NCBI GenBank assembly: GCA_029817715.1
Contig: JARUPY010000474.1
Location: 1,674,001 to 1,738,000 of the forward strand
Reading direction: 5' to 3'
Length of the DNA stretch: 64,000 nt
From: Melastoma dodecandrum
Lineage: Eukaryota > Streptophyta > Magnoliopsida > Myrtales > Melastomataceae
Shown: positions 1 to 12,171 of the stretch, in pieces
How positions within the stretch are numbered: position 1 is the stretch's first letter
Layout: every line of letters begins with the position of its first letter
Made by a program: the position numbers and the translations under genes
The notes under the pieces: model-generated
Told to the model about the DNA's origin: nothing
Databases searched by the model: none
The model's input: the letters and a program-made list of their open reading frames with translations, nothing else

Positions 1-420
1 CAATTAAGCGGCCCTTCAGGGGATTGTCTGTGTGTTACAATTGAACCGACGCACAATTAGCACGTGCTAATCGAGTGTCAAGACCAAGTCATCGACCGAT
101 AAACACTATCGAACTCTACACCATCGACCGGCTCTTGATGAAGCATCGGCCTTCGTCTTGAAGATCATCTTCGACACTGCATCGGCGAACATCTTCTGAG
201 TGGCTGAATGGCATCGGCCTTGGTCTCCTTCGAAGCCCATCGCGAGGCTCAAAATGACGTTTAGCATGTATACACCTACGATCCGGTCAGCCAACTGTGC
301 CACCAGCATATTCATTACTCAGTTGACGTACGACAAAGAAAGGCACTTCCTGCTAGCCATAGCCTCCTCATATAGATACGCCAGAGGAACAGCGACTCGC
401 AGAACTGTGATGCTTTGATC
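1..420 (-). repeat. Possible LTR-retrotransposon remnant
   Basis: The stretch is rich in short pyrimidine/TCGAC motifs and has the same general layout as the gypsy LTRs at 36,485-37,020 and 54,010-54,544: a 'cccttc' block, then repeated 'cttcgac' and 'atcggcc' words. No coding frame is convincing and neither element end is visible, so this is a resemblance rather than an alignment. Confidence 0.25.
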
Positions 421-1959
421 AACTAATAATCACAAGATACCATGTTTTCACACATCGAGTCTCCCACGACGTTGCCTTGAATCCCGACAAGGCATGTTCT
501 ACGAAAATCTCGCCAGGACTGGTAGCTGTGACTTACTGGGATTGTGGGGTCGGAGCAAGTCAAGCAGTGGTCTTTTACGAAGAATATATCCCTCCGTGAC
601 CTGAGCCAACATAATTGAATTGACTCTCATACTACTCGACGCTCACGTTTAGGGTATTAGCATGTTTCTAACTCAAATTCGCAACTCCCTCGTTTAACCT
701 AATCCTTGTACTACGACACAAAATTATTCAATGGACTGACTGCTCCCCTTCATCCAATTTGTTCTCTCTTATTTCCCCTTTATTCAATTATCTCGAGTTT
801 CCCATTTAGCAAGAGATTGGAGTCGAAGGTTTCGTAACAAGAAAACTCATAATAAAACAAAATGTCTTAACTCGGTCGATCAATACTAACTGAATTAGTG
901 AAAAATTACCAGAAATTGAGTTTTAGAAAAGAAAAAAAGGTAATTTGAATCAAATTACTTCCTGTCATTAATTATATACATGAAACTAACCACAACTAGA
1001 AGTAAAAAAAAAAAAAGCTAACGGGAGAAAGAAATAGATGATGTCCAAAGGAGACATGTTCTGATGTTTCAACAACATAGAAAAGGAAAGAAAGCCTAAT
1101 GGAATGCCTCCAATAAGTGATTTAGTTGGAGCAACCACCAGAGGGAGCCTGAATAAATAATTAAAAAGAGTCAAATGACTGAAGAAAAGTAGGTGACAAG
1201 TTGCTCTTGATTTGATTCCCTCATGTCACGCCCTGTTTCTGCCCTTCTTCTTATGCCATCCATCTCTCCTTTATTCAAAGATGCTTTTCTACCGGTTTCC
1301 ATTTTCCCAACTCCAGTTGGCAGACAAGAGGATGTCCAAATTACATACATACATCCATTATGGACTCATCATAATTAATTAGATTTGAAGTTGGTGTGTT
1401 TTTACAAGCTTTCCACGAATATAAGAAAAGTCACTGCTACAAAATTCAATGTACAACGATATTGATTCTACTACCTGTAACAATATCTTACTAAGAAATT
1501 GGGAAAATAAAACAACTTATGATAACATTATCAAAATTTGACATTGTTCGCAATGTCGGGGTTGTTTGGAAAGTGGTCTTTTGCTTATATCACATAAAAA
1601 GGGTCGCTGAACTACCTCGACACAATGAAATATTTTCGAAAATGAAAAATTTTTGGGGATGATATTTTGACTTATGTCATTTCATATAGCCAAAATGCTT
1701 TCTTACCCTTCTCTGAATGTCTTACATGATTTAAAGATTGCTACTTCTTAAGTAGAGTTCGGTGAAGTAACTAGAACAACTATTTATTCTACCCATATTT
1801 TTTTTGTCATTAACCCATTTCTAATTCCTAGGCAACTTACCCATTTAATGCTTTGACCAACTACCACACTTAATGAAGAATACATAGTATAACATTACAT
1901 TTAGCATCTCATCTTAATTTGTAATATTCAGAAACTCCTTAAACAACTAGGGTTTTTCG
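421..1959. other. Intergenic, no gene seen
   Basis: AT-rich sequence with short open frames only. I see no domain, RNA gene or element end here. Confidence 0.5.
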
Positions 1960-2810
1960 AAATTCGTGGCCTTTGTTAGAATAGTAACAAATTGGTCCTG
2001 TGTATGTATAAATTCCTTAGTGATCTCCTTCTTCATTACCAATTTTTTGATAAAGTGCTGGCGCAATTTAATGTGCTTTGGCCATGCATTAAACCACGAG
2101 AAATTGATTATCAGAAAACACTGTTGCTGGATAGGTAACCTTATTTTGTAACTCCATCAATAACCTTGTTAGCCATATTGCTTCCCGGATAGCATCTTTT
2201 ATTGTAATATATTCTGCTTCAGAAGACGATAACACTACAATAGCTTGTTTCTTCGAACTCTAGGAGATGTGTTTGGTTCAAATAAAGAAAAGGTATTCCT
2301 ATTGGGCTTCTTTGATCATAAATACTTTTTGCCCAATCACTATCAACATACCCCATAAGGTGGTTGTTTTCTTCGTTAATGTATTTCAAACCAGTATTCT
2401 TTGTACCTTAAAGATAACATAAGACACGGTTCACTGTTACAAAATGAGTCTTGGTGGGATTGTTCATGAACCTTGAAAACATACTTACGCTCTGAACAAT
2501 ATATAGTTTTGTGTGGGTGAGGTAGATAAGTGAAATAACGGGGCTTCTATAAATTTTCAAGTAAAACTTCTCAATACCATCATCCTATTGCAGTTTCTCA
2601 TTAAGAGTTATAGGAGTTGCTACATCTTTGGCGTTCTCGACGCAAAATTTCTTCCACATGTTGCAACATAATTTTCTTGAGAAATAAATATATCTCCTTT
2701 GCTTTGCTTCATCTTAAACCAAGAGTATATTGCATTAATCAAAGATTCGTCATCTTGATTAATCCTTGACTGTCTTTTTGAACTTTTCCAATAATGCCTT
2801 ATTGATGCTA
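1960..2810 (-). pseudogene. Ty1/copia pol remnant (RT end to RNase H)
   Basis: Reading the minus strand from about 2,810 downwards gives, in order, the usual end of a copia pol polyprotein. First comes the RT tail (MTNL then LMQYTLGL, and a block with SKGDIFISQENYV). Then come a PTKTHF..VNRVLCYL segment, the RNase H block GYVDSDWAKS, the LSSSEAEYITIKDAIREAIW motif, and the terminal HIKLRQHFI...EFIHTQDQFVTILTKA block near 1,968. Several frameshifts and stops interrupt it, so it is not functional. It is the 3' part of an old element. The 5' part of pol and a clear LTR are not recognisable, though about 2,811-2,960 may hold LTR sequence. Confidence 0.85.
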
Positions 2811-5019
2811 GTATAAATAGATGAGGTCATCAATGAGAGACATGCTATTAGAAAGTTAGCATCGTGTTTTTGGCTAATAGCTACATCAATAGAAATTGTT
2901 TTAGCACGTTATTTATTTCAATAATATTGTTGTTCTTTTAGTCACTGTTGACCGTCCCTCCTGTAGCGAGGTTCTTTAAATTATTATTATTAATATTAAC
3001 AAAATCAAAGTCAGACAATGATTTGTTTATTTAATCATCATGTAACAAGACGCAGCATGTCCTGTTATTAACGTCGGTTGTGTTCCTTGGTAGAAATGTT
3101 GAAAAATTCCATGCCCTTCTGGAGAAGTGGGATTTATAATTGATACGATCACGCTGGGGCTATAATTTCCACTGCGTATCGAGACTCGTGATCTTTTGTC
3201 CTCTAAAACAAAAACTATTAATATTCAAATCGTTATCGTCGTCGAGATACGATGACAAATCGTTCTAGAGAAAATTAAAAGAAATTTGCTTATGTCTACT
3301 AGGCTTTTAGATGCTCCAGAGATTCCACCAAGACCAAACCAACCCCCAAAAATGGAAGAGTCTCTAATAATTAACGACGCATGACAGCCTAAAATAATAC
3401 AAAACATCTGTTGATATATATATATATATATGGGATAATTTCTAGAATTTGTTATTAATTTATAACAAGGAACTTCTGTTAAGAAATACAAAATTATAGG
3501 GGATACAACTTACAAAGCGTCTGCAGTATTGTTGTTTTTGATATTTTCCGAAAATGGAGGGAGGTGGGGGGGGATCATAATGTCAATATAAAGAAAGTCA
3601 AAGAGAGAGAGAGTGTGTGTGTGTGGTTTAGGTGGTGATTAGCAAGTAGACAGTCCCTCCCTCCAGCTTTCTTTACCCATGTGATTGATTTTTGGCTAAC
3701 CTCCGAATAACAGTGCCAATGCCAATTCACTGCGTAAATGGGAAATGGTTGGTCATAATGAAATCATGGGGGGGGAATACCCTAAACCTTTCGAGCTTTG
3801 CTTTTAAGAAGACATAATAACCACCCCCACCCACCCATCGCCAAACCCTACCTTAATCAAATATTTAAAAGTAGCCCCGCCCCACCACCCTTCCCCTTTC
3901 CTCTTAACTAACAGAAGAGGCATAGCCATGTGACACCCTATCTCTCCCCCTAATCATCACCAATAATACACCCCCCAACAAATAAAAAAGGAAAAAAAAA
4001 TGATCACAAGTGTACCAAAAAACAAGTTAATAGATATGGTTGGAAGAAAGGTTTCCGTTTCAATTCAAATCATCGATGTGAATGAGAAGGAGGAGCTTTA
4101 TTTACTTATCTAGTGGATCTAACTCGAACAAGATTTAGTTGAGGAAAACAAACACTATTAAGGCTTTTGTCTATCAACCATGTGATCATTTACCGACGAA
4201 AGGAGGGCTGAGAGACCAAAGCACACTACAGAAGTAACCCAATCCCACAAAGGCACAAAAGGGTTCCCCCCCCAATTTGATACACCACCAACGTACCTCC
4301 TATCCCTCCCCCACAAACTGAATCGAATTGGATTGAAAATAAAACCCTATTCTCGAAACTTCCCAAAAATGTCGAATTCATTATATTGTGTAGTTGTACG
4401 TGTTTACTTCATCTGGGATTGTGGGTTGATTGATCTGAGAGAGGGCTTAATCAGCTTGAGATGCTATATATTACATAAATAATAACCCTATTCGGGTAGT
4501 TTTTGGGGTCTTTTAATTATAATGCAGTGTCTGCAGAGTTAATTGTGGGAGACCTCTTACCCGGGCGGCCATAACTAGGAATCATTTACAAACACAAGAG
4601 ATTAACAAAGTCGTCCTTATCATTCCACACCCAGGAGAACTCTTCTAGTTTGCAAATCACACACTATAATAAATGAACCCCTGGATACTAATTATTAGTT
4701 TTTTTTATGGTCCCCCACAGTTTTATAGGCATGTAATCATAAGAATTCGTTGTTTATTTTATTATCATTGGAGGGAGTCCCACTTGATATTTGTATTTTT
4801 TAAGGGTAATTGATTTCCTATTCTTAATGAATTTATGAAGGAGGCATCATCATAACATTAAGCCTCGGTAATACCAAACATAAGGGTCACCTTCTAATTT
4901 TATTAGCTGGAATTCAAAAGAGTTTTCTTCTTTTTTAATTTTTATTTTAAAATAAAATGAAAAACCTTAAAGGGTTGAAGCTAAAGGCAAAACTAAAGGG
5001 CAATTGACAACCAAACAGA
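2811..5019. other. Intergenic region upstream of MIR167, with microsatellites
   Basis: No protein-coding gene is seen. A (AT)9 tract lies at 3,414-3,431 and a compound (AG)n(TG)n tract at about 3,602-3,626. Poly-C/poly-G rich patches occur around 3,560-3,580 and 3,765-3,900. Its position directly upstream of the MIR167 hairpin makes the last 1-2 kb the likely promoter, but I cannot place a TATA box with confidence. Confidence 0.5.
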
Positions 5020-5165
5020 CTCTCTCTCTTTTCATTCTTCTTCTTCTTCTTCTTTCTTGTCTTTCCGCTTTCTCTTCTCTACCTGCAAAATCAGAAAACA
5101 AAATGCCTATTTAATCTTTGATCTCTCTCTCACCCTCGTTCTTTCTTGTTGGGACGGAGCTAAAG
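5020..5165 (+). promoter_or_regulatory. CT-rich leader upstream of MIR167
   Basis: A strongly pyrimidine-rich stretch with CTT repeats ends about 25 bases before the hairpin. Such CT-rich tracts are common in plant core promoters and 5' leaders. That it marks the transcription start of the primary miRNA is inference. Confidence 0.3.
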
Positions 5166-5189
5166 TTTCAGTGTGTTGGATTGAGAGGT

Positions 5190-5211
5190 TAAAGCTGCCA
5201 GCATGATCTGG
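5190..5211 (+). ncRNA. Mature miR167-like guide strand
   Basis: Twenty-two nucleotides on the 5' arm, beginning with U and ending in UCUGG as in miR167d-type members. The single difference from the canonical sequence is A instead of G at position 2, in the seed-like 5' region that matters for target pairing in plants. Confidence 0.85.
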
Positions 5212-5554
5212 TAAAAGCAATAGAAGCTCCACCTCTATTTAGTATATAGTCCATTGCTGATTCGTAACCTTCCGTTTTCTCTTCCTATCTTTTTTCCGAA
5301 ACTCGGTTTTCCCTCAGAGCGACAGTTGGAATCTTCTTCTTAAGTTTGAAGTACCTCATTATCCTTTTCTTGTTTCGGGTTAAACTCTCGATTTTGTTTT
5401 TGTAGCGTCCTGATTTGGATGCACAAAACCAAAGTTGTCGTTTATTTTCTGGTCTCCCCCTCTTTTTCTTGAGAATAAAAGTGATGGAATTCTTTTTGAA
5501 CAATTTCTTTTTATTTAAAGTAGTAAAGGAGGGGTGGAGATGGTATGAAACACC

Positions 5555-5575
5555 AGGTCATCTTGCAGCTTCAAT
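5555..5575 (+). ncRNA. miR167 star (3p) strand
   Basis: Twenty-one nucleotides, AGGTCATC..GCTTCAAT, that pair with the guide strand and leave the expected two-base 3' overhang. The base facing guide position 2 is still C, complementary to the ancestral G. Confidence 0.8.
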
Positions 5576-5586
5576 CCCTCAATTCC

Positions 5587-8500
5587 GACCAGCATACATG
5601 CAATTTGGGAGCCCCCAGCCCACAAAAAGTAAATGAAAGAAACAATGGAGGGCATCATCATCATCATAAAAAAAGAAAAAGATCCAGCGACGATCAACAG
5701 GTGACTGACTAATTTAATTTTGTATGGCATGGCCCGTTATTCATCATCCATATGTTTATTATAATCTTTGTCAGATGTTTATCATAAATCTTATACACGG
5801 GAGTAGTTTCTCCTCGGTTTAGTCAACATAATCCGATAACCTAATCTCACCAAATACCAAGCATATTGTGTTTCTTTCTCTTTGTTTTTTTAAATAATAA
5901 TAATAATCATCGCCTCAACCTTCGTCTTTTGCATATGTATGTAACAACAAAAGATAATCTGGACTCAAGGTCAAACAACAGTAACTCATCATATTTCTGT
6001 GAAAATGCAATTTGCATAAACTTGGGACTCATATTTTTCCTATTTTGTTCTCGCCTAAGACAACATTTCTACCTTACGAATTGTAAAAAAAAGTAAAAAG
6101 ACATTAGCTGTGTAGATATTGGATTTTACGTTTAGCATTGTAGAATGTACGGAGTTGGGATTATACCATCCGCAATGGTCGTGCCATTTTCAATTAGAGG
6201 GCATAACCTAATCCTTATTTATGTGGTGGGTCTGGCTAGGGATGACAAGGTCAAATTATTTGGTTCGGTGTCCAAATATTTTTATTTCAGTGTGGATGCT
6301 CAAAGTTAAGCCAAATCTCTCTCGTTTTTTAGATAATGTTTGGTTGGCACCGGAAGGGTTTGTCAAATCAAAAGGATTAGTCTGGATTGATCCACATGAC
6401 AAGGATGGCTTTGTGGAGTTATTACAATAAGATAGATGTGAACTATTAATGTTATCGGGTAATGGTATGTGCATATCCATCCGCTTGTTCGTTCGGTCGT
6501 TTATGTCCCCGTCGCCGATGATCGGACACAGTCATGTGATTTCGTCATGCTATTGTTCAACCTCGATTAGCTGGCTAATAATTGTTCTTGCATCGAACTT
6601 ATTAGCGATTCGTTAACGAATAATGAAGCATCAGAACGGCTTTATTTTTTTTTTGATTTTGATTACCGACAGATTTCCCACCCCAAATTCTCTGTGATCA
6701 TCTTCTGACAAAAGGCATTTAATCTATAAGAGCCCACAGCAGAACTATTTTTATATGTATAGAGGTTGAAGGGGCCCGTCGACGAAATGTCGAAGGCCCA
6801 ACTGAACTAATATTAGGAACTTATTTGTATATTTTGCGAATCTCTACTCCAACATTATTTGCTTGTTGGTAGAAATAGGTGAGTATAATCCTTGAATTAG
6901 AATATATATATTTTTTATCTTCTCAAATATTTGAAAAAATTCTACGTGCAAAGCTTCTTGTTTTCCTATTTAAAAACAAAATCAAATAATGTATTCACAA
7001 TAAATAAAACAATATTGATAGCCTATTTAGTTATATATTTTCTGTAAAGATATTTTAAAAATTCGGCCAGATTTCGAAATACCCATTAATTAAGCTAGGA
7101 AAGATGAAAATAGAGAAGGTAAAAAAAAAATAAAGGATAAAAATATTTATTACAATTAAAAAAAGGTGAAAAACTAATAAATTAAATGATCGAGGACGTG
7201 GGAGAATTATAAAATACCCTAAAAAAAATAAGTCAACTTTTTCGATACTTACCAATTGAAATTCTTTCCTATGAGTTTTCCAAATAACAATTTTATTCCA
7301 ATTAAGTTTCGTATTCTATCAAAAACTCCAATAAGATGTTCATTTTCCATTTTTATCAAAAGTTGTGTACTGAAATTATTTGTTATCACATTATAAAATT
7401 TAGACATGTTTATACTTCATTTTGGCGGCCGAACAACCAAACTCAAATATAAAGTAACTCTCCCGAACGCACATATTGTGAAGAACACCACCGTCCTGCA
7501 ACCTGCCAAACACTTACAACTCAAATGTGAAATAACTCCACCCACCCACTCACGAGACTTAACAACGTCATTTTTTTTTTTTTATTGTCGCAATCACAAG
7601 ATGAAATCTCAAACACCCTCGAATAATAAATTTGAGTCTGAGGTGTACATGTGAATTAATTCGTTTTCTCAAGAGAAAGGGAAATCACGAAAAAAGCATT
7701 TGCCGAAACCACATCACACTGAAACATGTATCATTAAATGTTCCACTCAATACTTGCATACGACCCACGTGGCGGACTGGCAAATTATTTTATACTCCCC
7801 GATTTAATTTACCAAAATATTTGGAGATGTACACCCAATAGACGGGCTCTGAAGTTTTTGTTTGATTAAAATTTCAATCCACCATATCATGATGCATGAT
7901 AGAAATGACACCATACACGGCGAGTCTCATATGTGTAACAATCTGAGTCCAAACTCAAGTGTGATTTATTATTAAGAACAATAGTAACAAATAAATGATT
8001 TTAATCGAGCTTTTGAATAAGTCGGAAATGAACAGCAAACTAATACTAGTTTTATTAGTTTTTTTATCAACCACTTCACAAGAATTGTTTCTCAAGAAAC
8101 AAAACAAAAGAAAATACCTTTGGCTATACAAAAATGGCATGTCCTGAGGACAAGAAATTAAAAAGAGAAATCTCATAGTTTAGTCACACGTCATTCTACC
8201 TTTTTACCAAATTCTAAACACCCATCGAAGGGATTTTAATGGAGAAAGGGTCGTGGAAGATGTCCCGGGATAATCTTCGTGATTTGTTTCCAAAAATGCA
8301 GACCAATTCTGAGCTGCTACCGAAGTCCACAATGATAACTTCCCTTGATTGATAACCTCATCCGAATGAGAAGATTAGTTTCCATAACTTATACAGATAA
8401 TCAATTCAGATAAATTACTGGAGTCAAATCAAGAACAAAAAATGTTTGAGTTGATGATTTATCTAGCCTGACGTTGTGGCAAAAAGTCAGAATAAAATAT

Positions 8501-8701
8501 TTTGTTTCCAAATATAAATTTGGAAAGCTAATATCATAATATTAAGTTGCCTACATGTATGAATTGAAGATTTTTAAATAACATTCAATGTATTTAGACA
8601 ATCAGACATATATCCTGAAATAAATCAGAATATAACGTAATTAAGAAATATTTATTTTCATATATTCATTAAGTAAACGTATTATTACCGTAACAGTTTA
8701 C
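5587..8701. other. Intergenic, no gene seen
   Basis: AT-rich with several poly-T and poly-A runs. The open frames present, for example 6,221-6,430, are short, show no recognisable domain and are not flanked by similar coding sequence. Nothing else is supported. Confidence 0.45.
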
Positions 8702-8893
8702 TGTACAGCAACAACATACACTGCTAGAAGTGACTCATCAACACTCTTCTCGAGCTCATCACTAAAGATAAGCACACGATTCATGAAGCAATACTGCTGA
8801 CCACAAGTAAGTCGTTGCTTAAGTTCGTCGTCGAAACATATGTCACTAGCCACGTACAAGTGATAACACGATAAAATCTGATTATTTGGCGTC
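8702..8893 (-). other. Possible orphan exon, unrecognised
   Basis: On the minus strand an open stretch of about 62 codons reads like coding sequence (VASDICFDDELKQRLTCG and later ..SDELEKSVDESLLAVYVVAV). It is bounded by AG on its 5' side and by a GT dinucleotide (GTAAAC) near 8,697-8,702, so it could be one exon of a gene or of a captured fragment. I do not recognise the protein. No second exon is evident, and a stop codon overlaps the putative donor. Confidence 0.25.
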
Positions 8894-10599
8894 TATACGT
8901 TGTATTCCCACGATCCCATAATCTAGAGTGTTGTCCAACTAATCATCAAAGCATTCTGAACTTTCTTATGTTGTGGTCCTTCAACTTTCTCAAAGTTACT
9001 CTCTATATTGCTTTGGTTTGGCCCCAACAAATGTGAACCTACAACCTCTATAGTGAGTGGAAGCCCTTAGTCGAGGCTATAATTGATAAAGAACGACACC
9101 TACCCATTTCCTCTGTTTCGCTCGTTCTTTTCAGATTCACTGGTGATTTTTAGAGAATTCTTGCAGGTTTCCGAAGATGTTTAATTCTGATGATGCTAGT
9201 TGTAATCTGGATACTATTACTGGAAATGTATTGTTGTATTAACTAGAGCACATTTGAAGTAATTGGCTTTTTATACAAAGATAAACATTGATATTGACGT
9301 GAAGTGAATCATGGCTTAAAAATGAAATATAAAACATGCGCGCTCGAGTTTTAGGATATTTGACGACAGCCGTACGCCAAAAAAGCTGAACCCTAGGCAA
9401 AAGAAAAGAGTCACTCGCAATCAGGGATTATTTTATTAATTGATTAAAATTTGACAAATAACTTATTCAACTATAAAAATTTAATTGGACAAATTACTAA
9501 CTGATTAAAATTTGTCAAATGACTTACTCAAATATGAAAAATGATATATTTCTATGGAACAAACGGATGGTAAAAATTCTTCAATATTATAATATTTTAA
9601 TATCATAAAAGTAAAAACAAATTTACTTTTTAGATAGTTTCCTTTTTTAAACTTACTCTATAAAAGTTAATTTACAAAAATAATTTTCTATTTATGATTA
9701 TTCTCTATTAAATTTAACGAATTATTTAAAAACGAAATTTCAATTTTCATGATAACTTGATTGGATAGTTAATGTTAAAAATTTTAGAAATTTAAAATAA
9801 AGTAAAAAATTATTTATAAAAAAGTAAAACAAACTATTTCATTTTAAAATTTTGAATTTTTCTTAGCAAAAATAAATTTGTTTATAAATTATTATTTACA
9901 TATTTGATATGTTTTATATTTTGTATTTTTTTTGTAAATGTGATTGAAATTTTGTAAAATTTTTATTTGTTTATTAATTTTTTTATCATTCGGAACTTTT
10001 TAAATTAAGATTTTCACTTAATAAATAATTTTTTTCCATTTATTTTGACACGAATATCCTGTGCAATAGTAAAATATCTTCCATCTAGTATATCTTCTAC
10101 AAATTCATATAGATTTTACAATTTTTAAAAACGTCATCTAATAACGTTTTTAAAAATAAGTTAAATCCTCTCTCAATAATTATCTTTTATTAAAAATCGG
10201 AAATTTATATTAATTTAACAAACTTTTATTTTTAAGAAAATTATTTTTCTTGGAATTTTGTTATTTTTTTTAAAATTTTAGTAAATTTTGTAAAATTATT
10301 AAAATTTTTATTTTTTGTTAACTTATGTTCTGACAAATAATTTATAATTTTATTTTGTAATATATGAGCACAAATTTTCTGCAGGAAGTGAAAATCTTGA
10401 CGATCCTAATATACATTCAAAGTTATTTTTGTTATATTTGAACACCAAATTAGTTTTTTTCATAATTTTATCATGGGATTTTTTTATGGATTTATTTTAG
10501 TTTTTGTTCGTTGAATTATGATGTAATTCAAATAATATATCTATTTTATGCTAAATTATTTTGTGACTAACGGGTCATTTCGTGTCTACCGCTATAAAA
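8894..10599. other. AT-rich intergenic region with a short tandem duplication
   Basis: No gene is seen. Two copies of a roughly 48-bp unit, about 80% alike (both containing GATTAAAATTTG and ACTTA), lie near 9,432-9,480 and 9,493-9,543. The stretch 9,400-10,560 is extremely AT-rich. Confidence 0.4.
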
Positions 10600-11394
10600 C
10601 GGTATGTATTTGGATCTACTCCTATAACACGAAAACCTTAACGTATCGTGTTTAGATCGTCGTGTTTTGTCTTATTGTGTCTGGATATGAACCCGATCCG
10701 TTTACTCATTTTGCCACCCCTAAAGACACCCCTAAATTCAAGGTTAAGTTTACCCCACTCAACCTTGAATTTAAAAGGCTCCCATAAGTTTAGGTTGCAT
10801 GAAAAAGGGGTCATAGTCACCTCTTATAACACACCATTAGTGAACTCTTGCGTCGGTGATAGTTTTGATCTTGTTTGCGGTTTCTCTACGATAAATAAAT
10901 ACTTGACCAGCAAACAAAAACATAAAAAGCAAAAGTGTTTCAAAAAGATTTCCCGACATTCACTTTTTCACTAATCTATACTTTTGTTGATCAGTATATG
11001 AGAGGTTGTGCTCTGGCGGCAAAGTTGATTATGTTTTCTACCCAGCCTCCTTAAAAATTGGATACCTACTAGTAGTGATGTTCCTTTGTTATTGACTTGC
11101 TTCACTTGTACACGCCCTCTACATCATTTGGGAGGCTGCTGGCTATTGCATGCCCGCCACATGATGATACTAGATGGGCGTAGCTAATATCTACAACTTT
11201 GGAAAACGACTCAATCGATGGCCAATTGTGTGTGACGCGTTCATGCACGTCAATGTTGTCGCGTTTTTCAGTTGCGGGTGACGCATGCATGGACGCAAGA
11301 AGTGCTTTCCGGCTTTTATTTGCCGAGTGACCCCCCGATTCTTCATAATTTTTTAAGGGCCCAACGGCTTCGGAATGGACTTGGCTCAGGGCAT
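10600..11394 (+). repeat. Duplicated non-coding module, empty-site copy
   Basis: The sequence is a paralogue of 22,831-23,238 joined to 31,018-31,391, that is, of the same module before the gypsy element inserted. The 5-bp target GTTTT occurs once here, at 11,033-11,037. The right part (about 11,230-11,370) is the inverse complement of the upstream region of the second UGT gene (about 38,160-38,330). No coding function is apparent. Confidence 0.75.
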
Positions 11395-11397
11395 CGG

Positions 11398-11562
11398 AGA
11401 AGGGGAGTTCTTCATCACCTTCGTCAACACCGAGTTCAACCACCACGGTATGCTCCACTCTGGAGGCCTCGCCAAGGATGATGCAACACCGGATTTCCGC
11501 TTCCTTTCCATAAGTAATGGCCTCCCCTTCTCCGATGCCGATGCCACCCAGCCCTTGCATAT
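11398..11562 (+). pseudogene. UGT exon-1 fragment
   Basis: The plus strand encodes GEFFITFVNTEFNHHGMLHS and then GGLAKDDATPDF..LSISNGLPFSDADATQPLH. This is nearly the same as residues 31-82 of the intact UGT proteins in this window. It has no start, no His motif region and no downstream acceptor half, so it is a partial copy. Confidence 0.85.
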
Positions 11563-11699
11563 AATTCTTCTTAGCTCCTTCGCTTCCATTTGGCCTTCAT
11601 CATTAAAATGGTTCTTTAGTTTACCAAGAACTTGACTGCTCACCCGTTCACACAATTTAAACTAAATCATTTATGGCACCCATAAGAATATGGTTGGTC

Positions 11700-12171
11700 A
11701 TCTTTTCCTTGTAGTAAATTTTTTTCAAAACGTGTTCTTTAGTAGAAAGAATTTTGGCTTTGACTTAAAGTGTTGGCAGATCAATTTTTTCAAAAACTTG
11801 AAATTATTTTAAAACTGAGCTTGACTCGATCCGTTGGAACACCCACTTTAACGTGGTGATGCATAAAAAATAAATGGTCTCAACATTTTCTAAATCTATA
11901 TCTAATAAAAAATAGCTAGTAGTAATTTCGACACGTCAATTTTATTTATTTTTTAAATCTTTCCTTAAAATGATTAGAGAAAATTGGTCTAAGGCTCGAA
12001 TTGTGCTTGGGCACCCATTTAAAAATGCAGTACCTAATTAAAGGGCATCCAAATGGAAGGTTTTTAGTATAGAGAATTGTAATGCTTTTATTGGGAATTA
12101 ATTATCTTCTTATAAGCGTTCGAGCAACGCCAGCATAATACAAATATCCATCCTGTTTACACAACTTTTTA
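11700..12171 (-). other. 3' flank of UGT copy 1
   Basis: Inverse complement of the 3' flank of UGT copy 2 (40,059-40,530), including the AATAAA-like signal downstream of the stop. It also contains the paralogous empty site (about 11,855-11,862) matching the insertion point of the Ogre-like LTR beside copy 3. Confidence 0.7.

Larger units (their letters stand above)
5178..5586 (+). ncRNA. MIR167: MIR167 precursor hairpin (variant miR167)
   Basis: The 5' arm at 5,190-5,211 matches the 22-nt miR167 form ending in UGG at every base except nucleotide 2, where G is replaced by A. The 3' arm at 5,555-5,575 is a miR167-3p-like strand. The two pair through almost their whole length with two mismatches, one bulge and a 2-nt 3' overhang on the star. 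The stem continues outward (5,178-5,188 with 5,576-5,586). It also continues inward (5,210-5,212 with 5,552-5,554) and, after an internal loop, as ten more pairs (5,227-5,236 with 5,530-5,539, one G-U). The remaining loop is about 290 nt, long but within the range of plant precursors. miR167 represses the auxin response factors ARF6 and ARF8 by transcript cleavage. The variant base forms an A-C mismatch against the star, so the change arose on the miRNA strand. Hairpin identity is very likely; expression is unknown. Confidence 0.88.

Noticed and set aside
6221..6430. 69-aa ORF after the MIR167 locus
   Set aside because: No recognisable motif, no homologous copy in the window and no coding neighbours.
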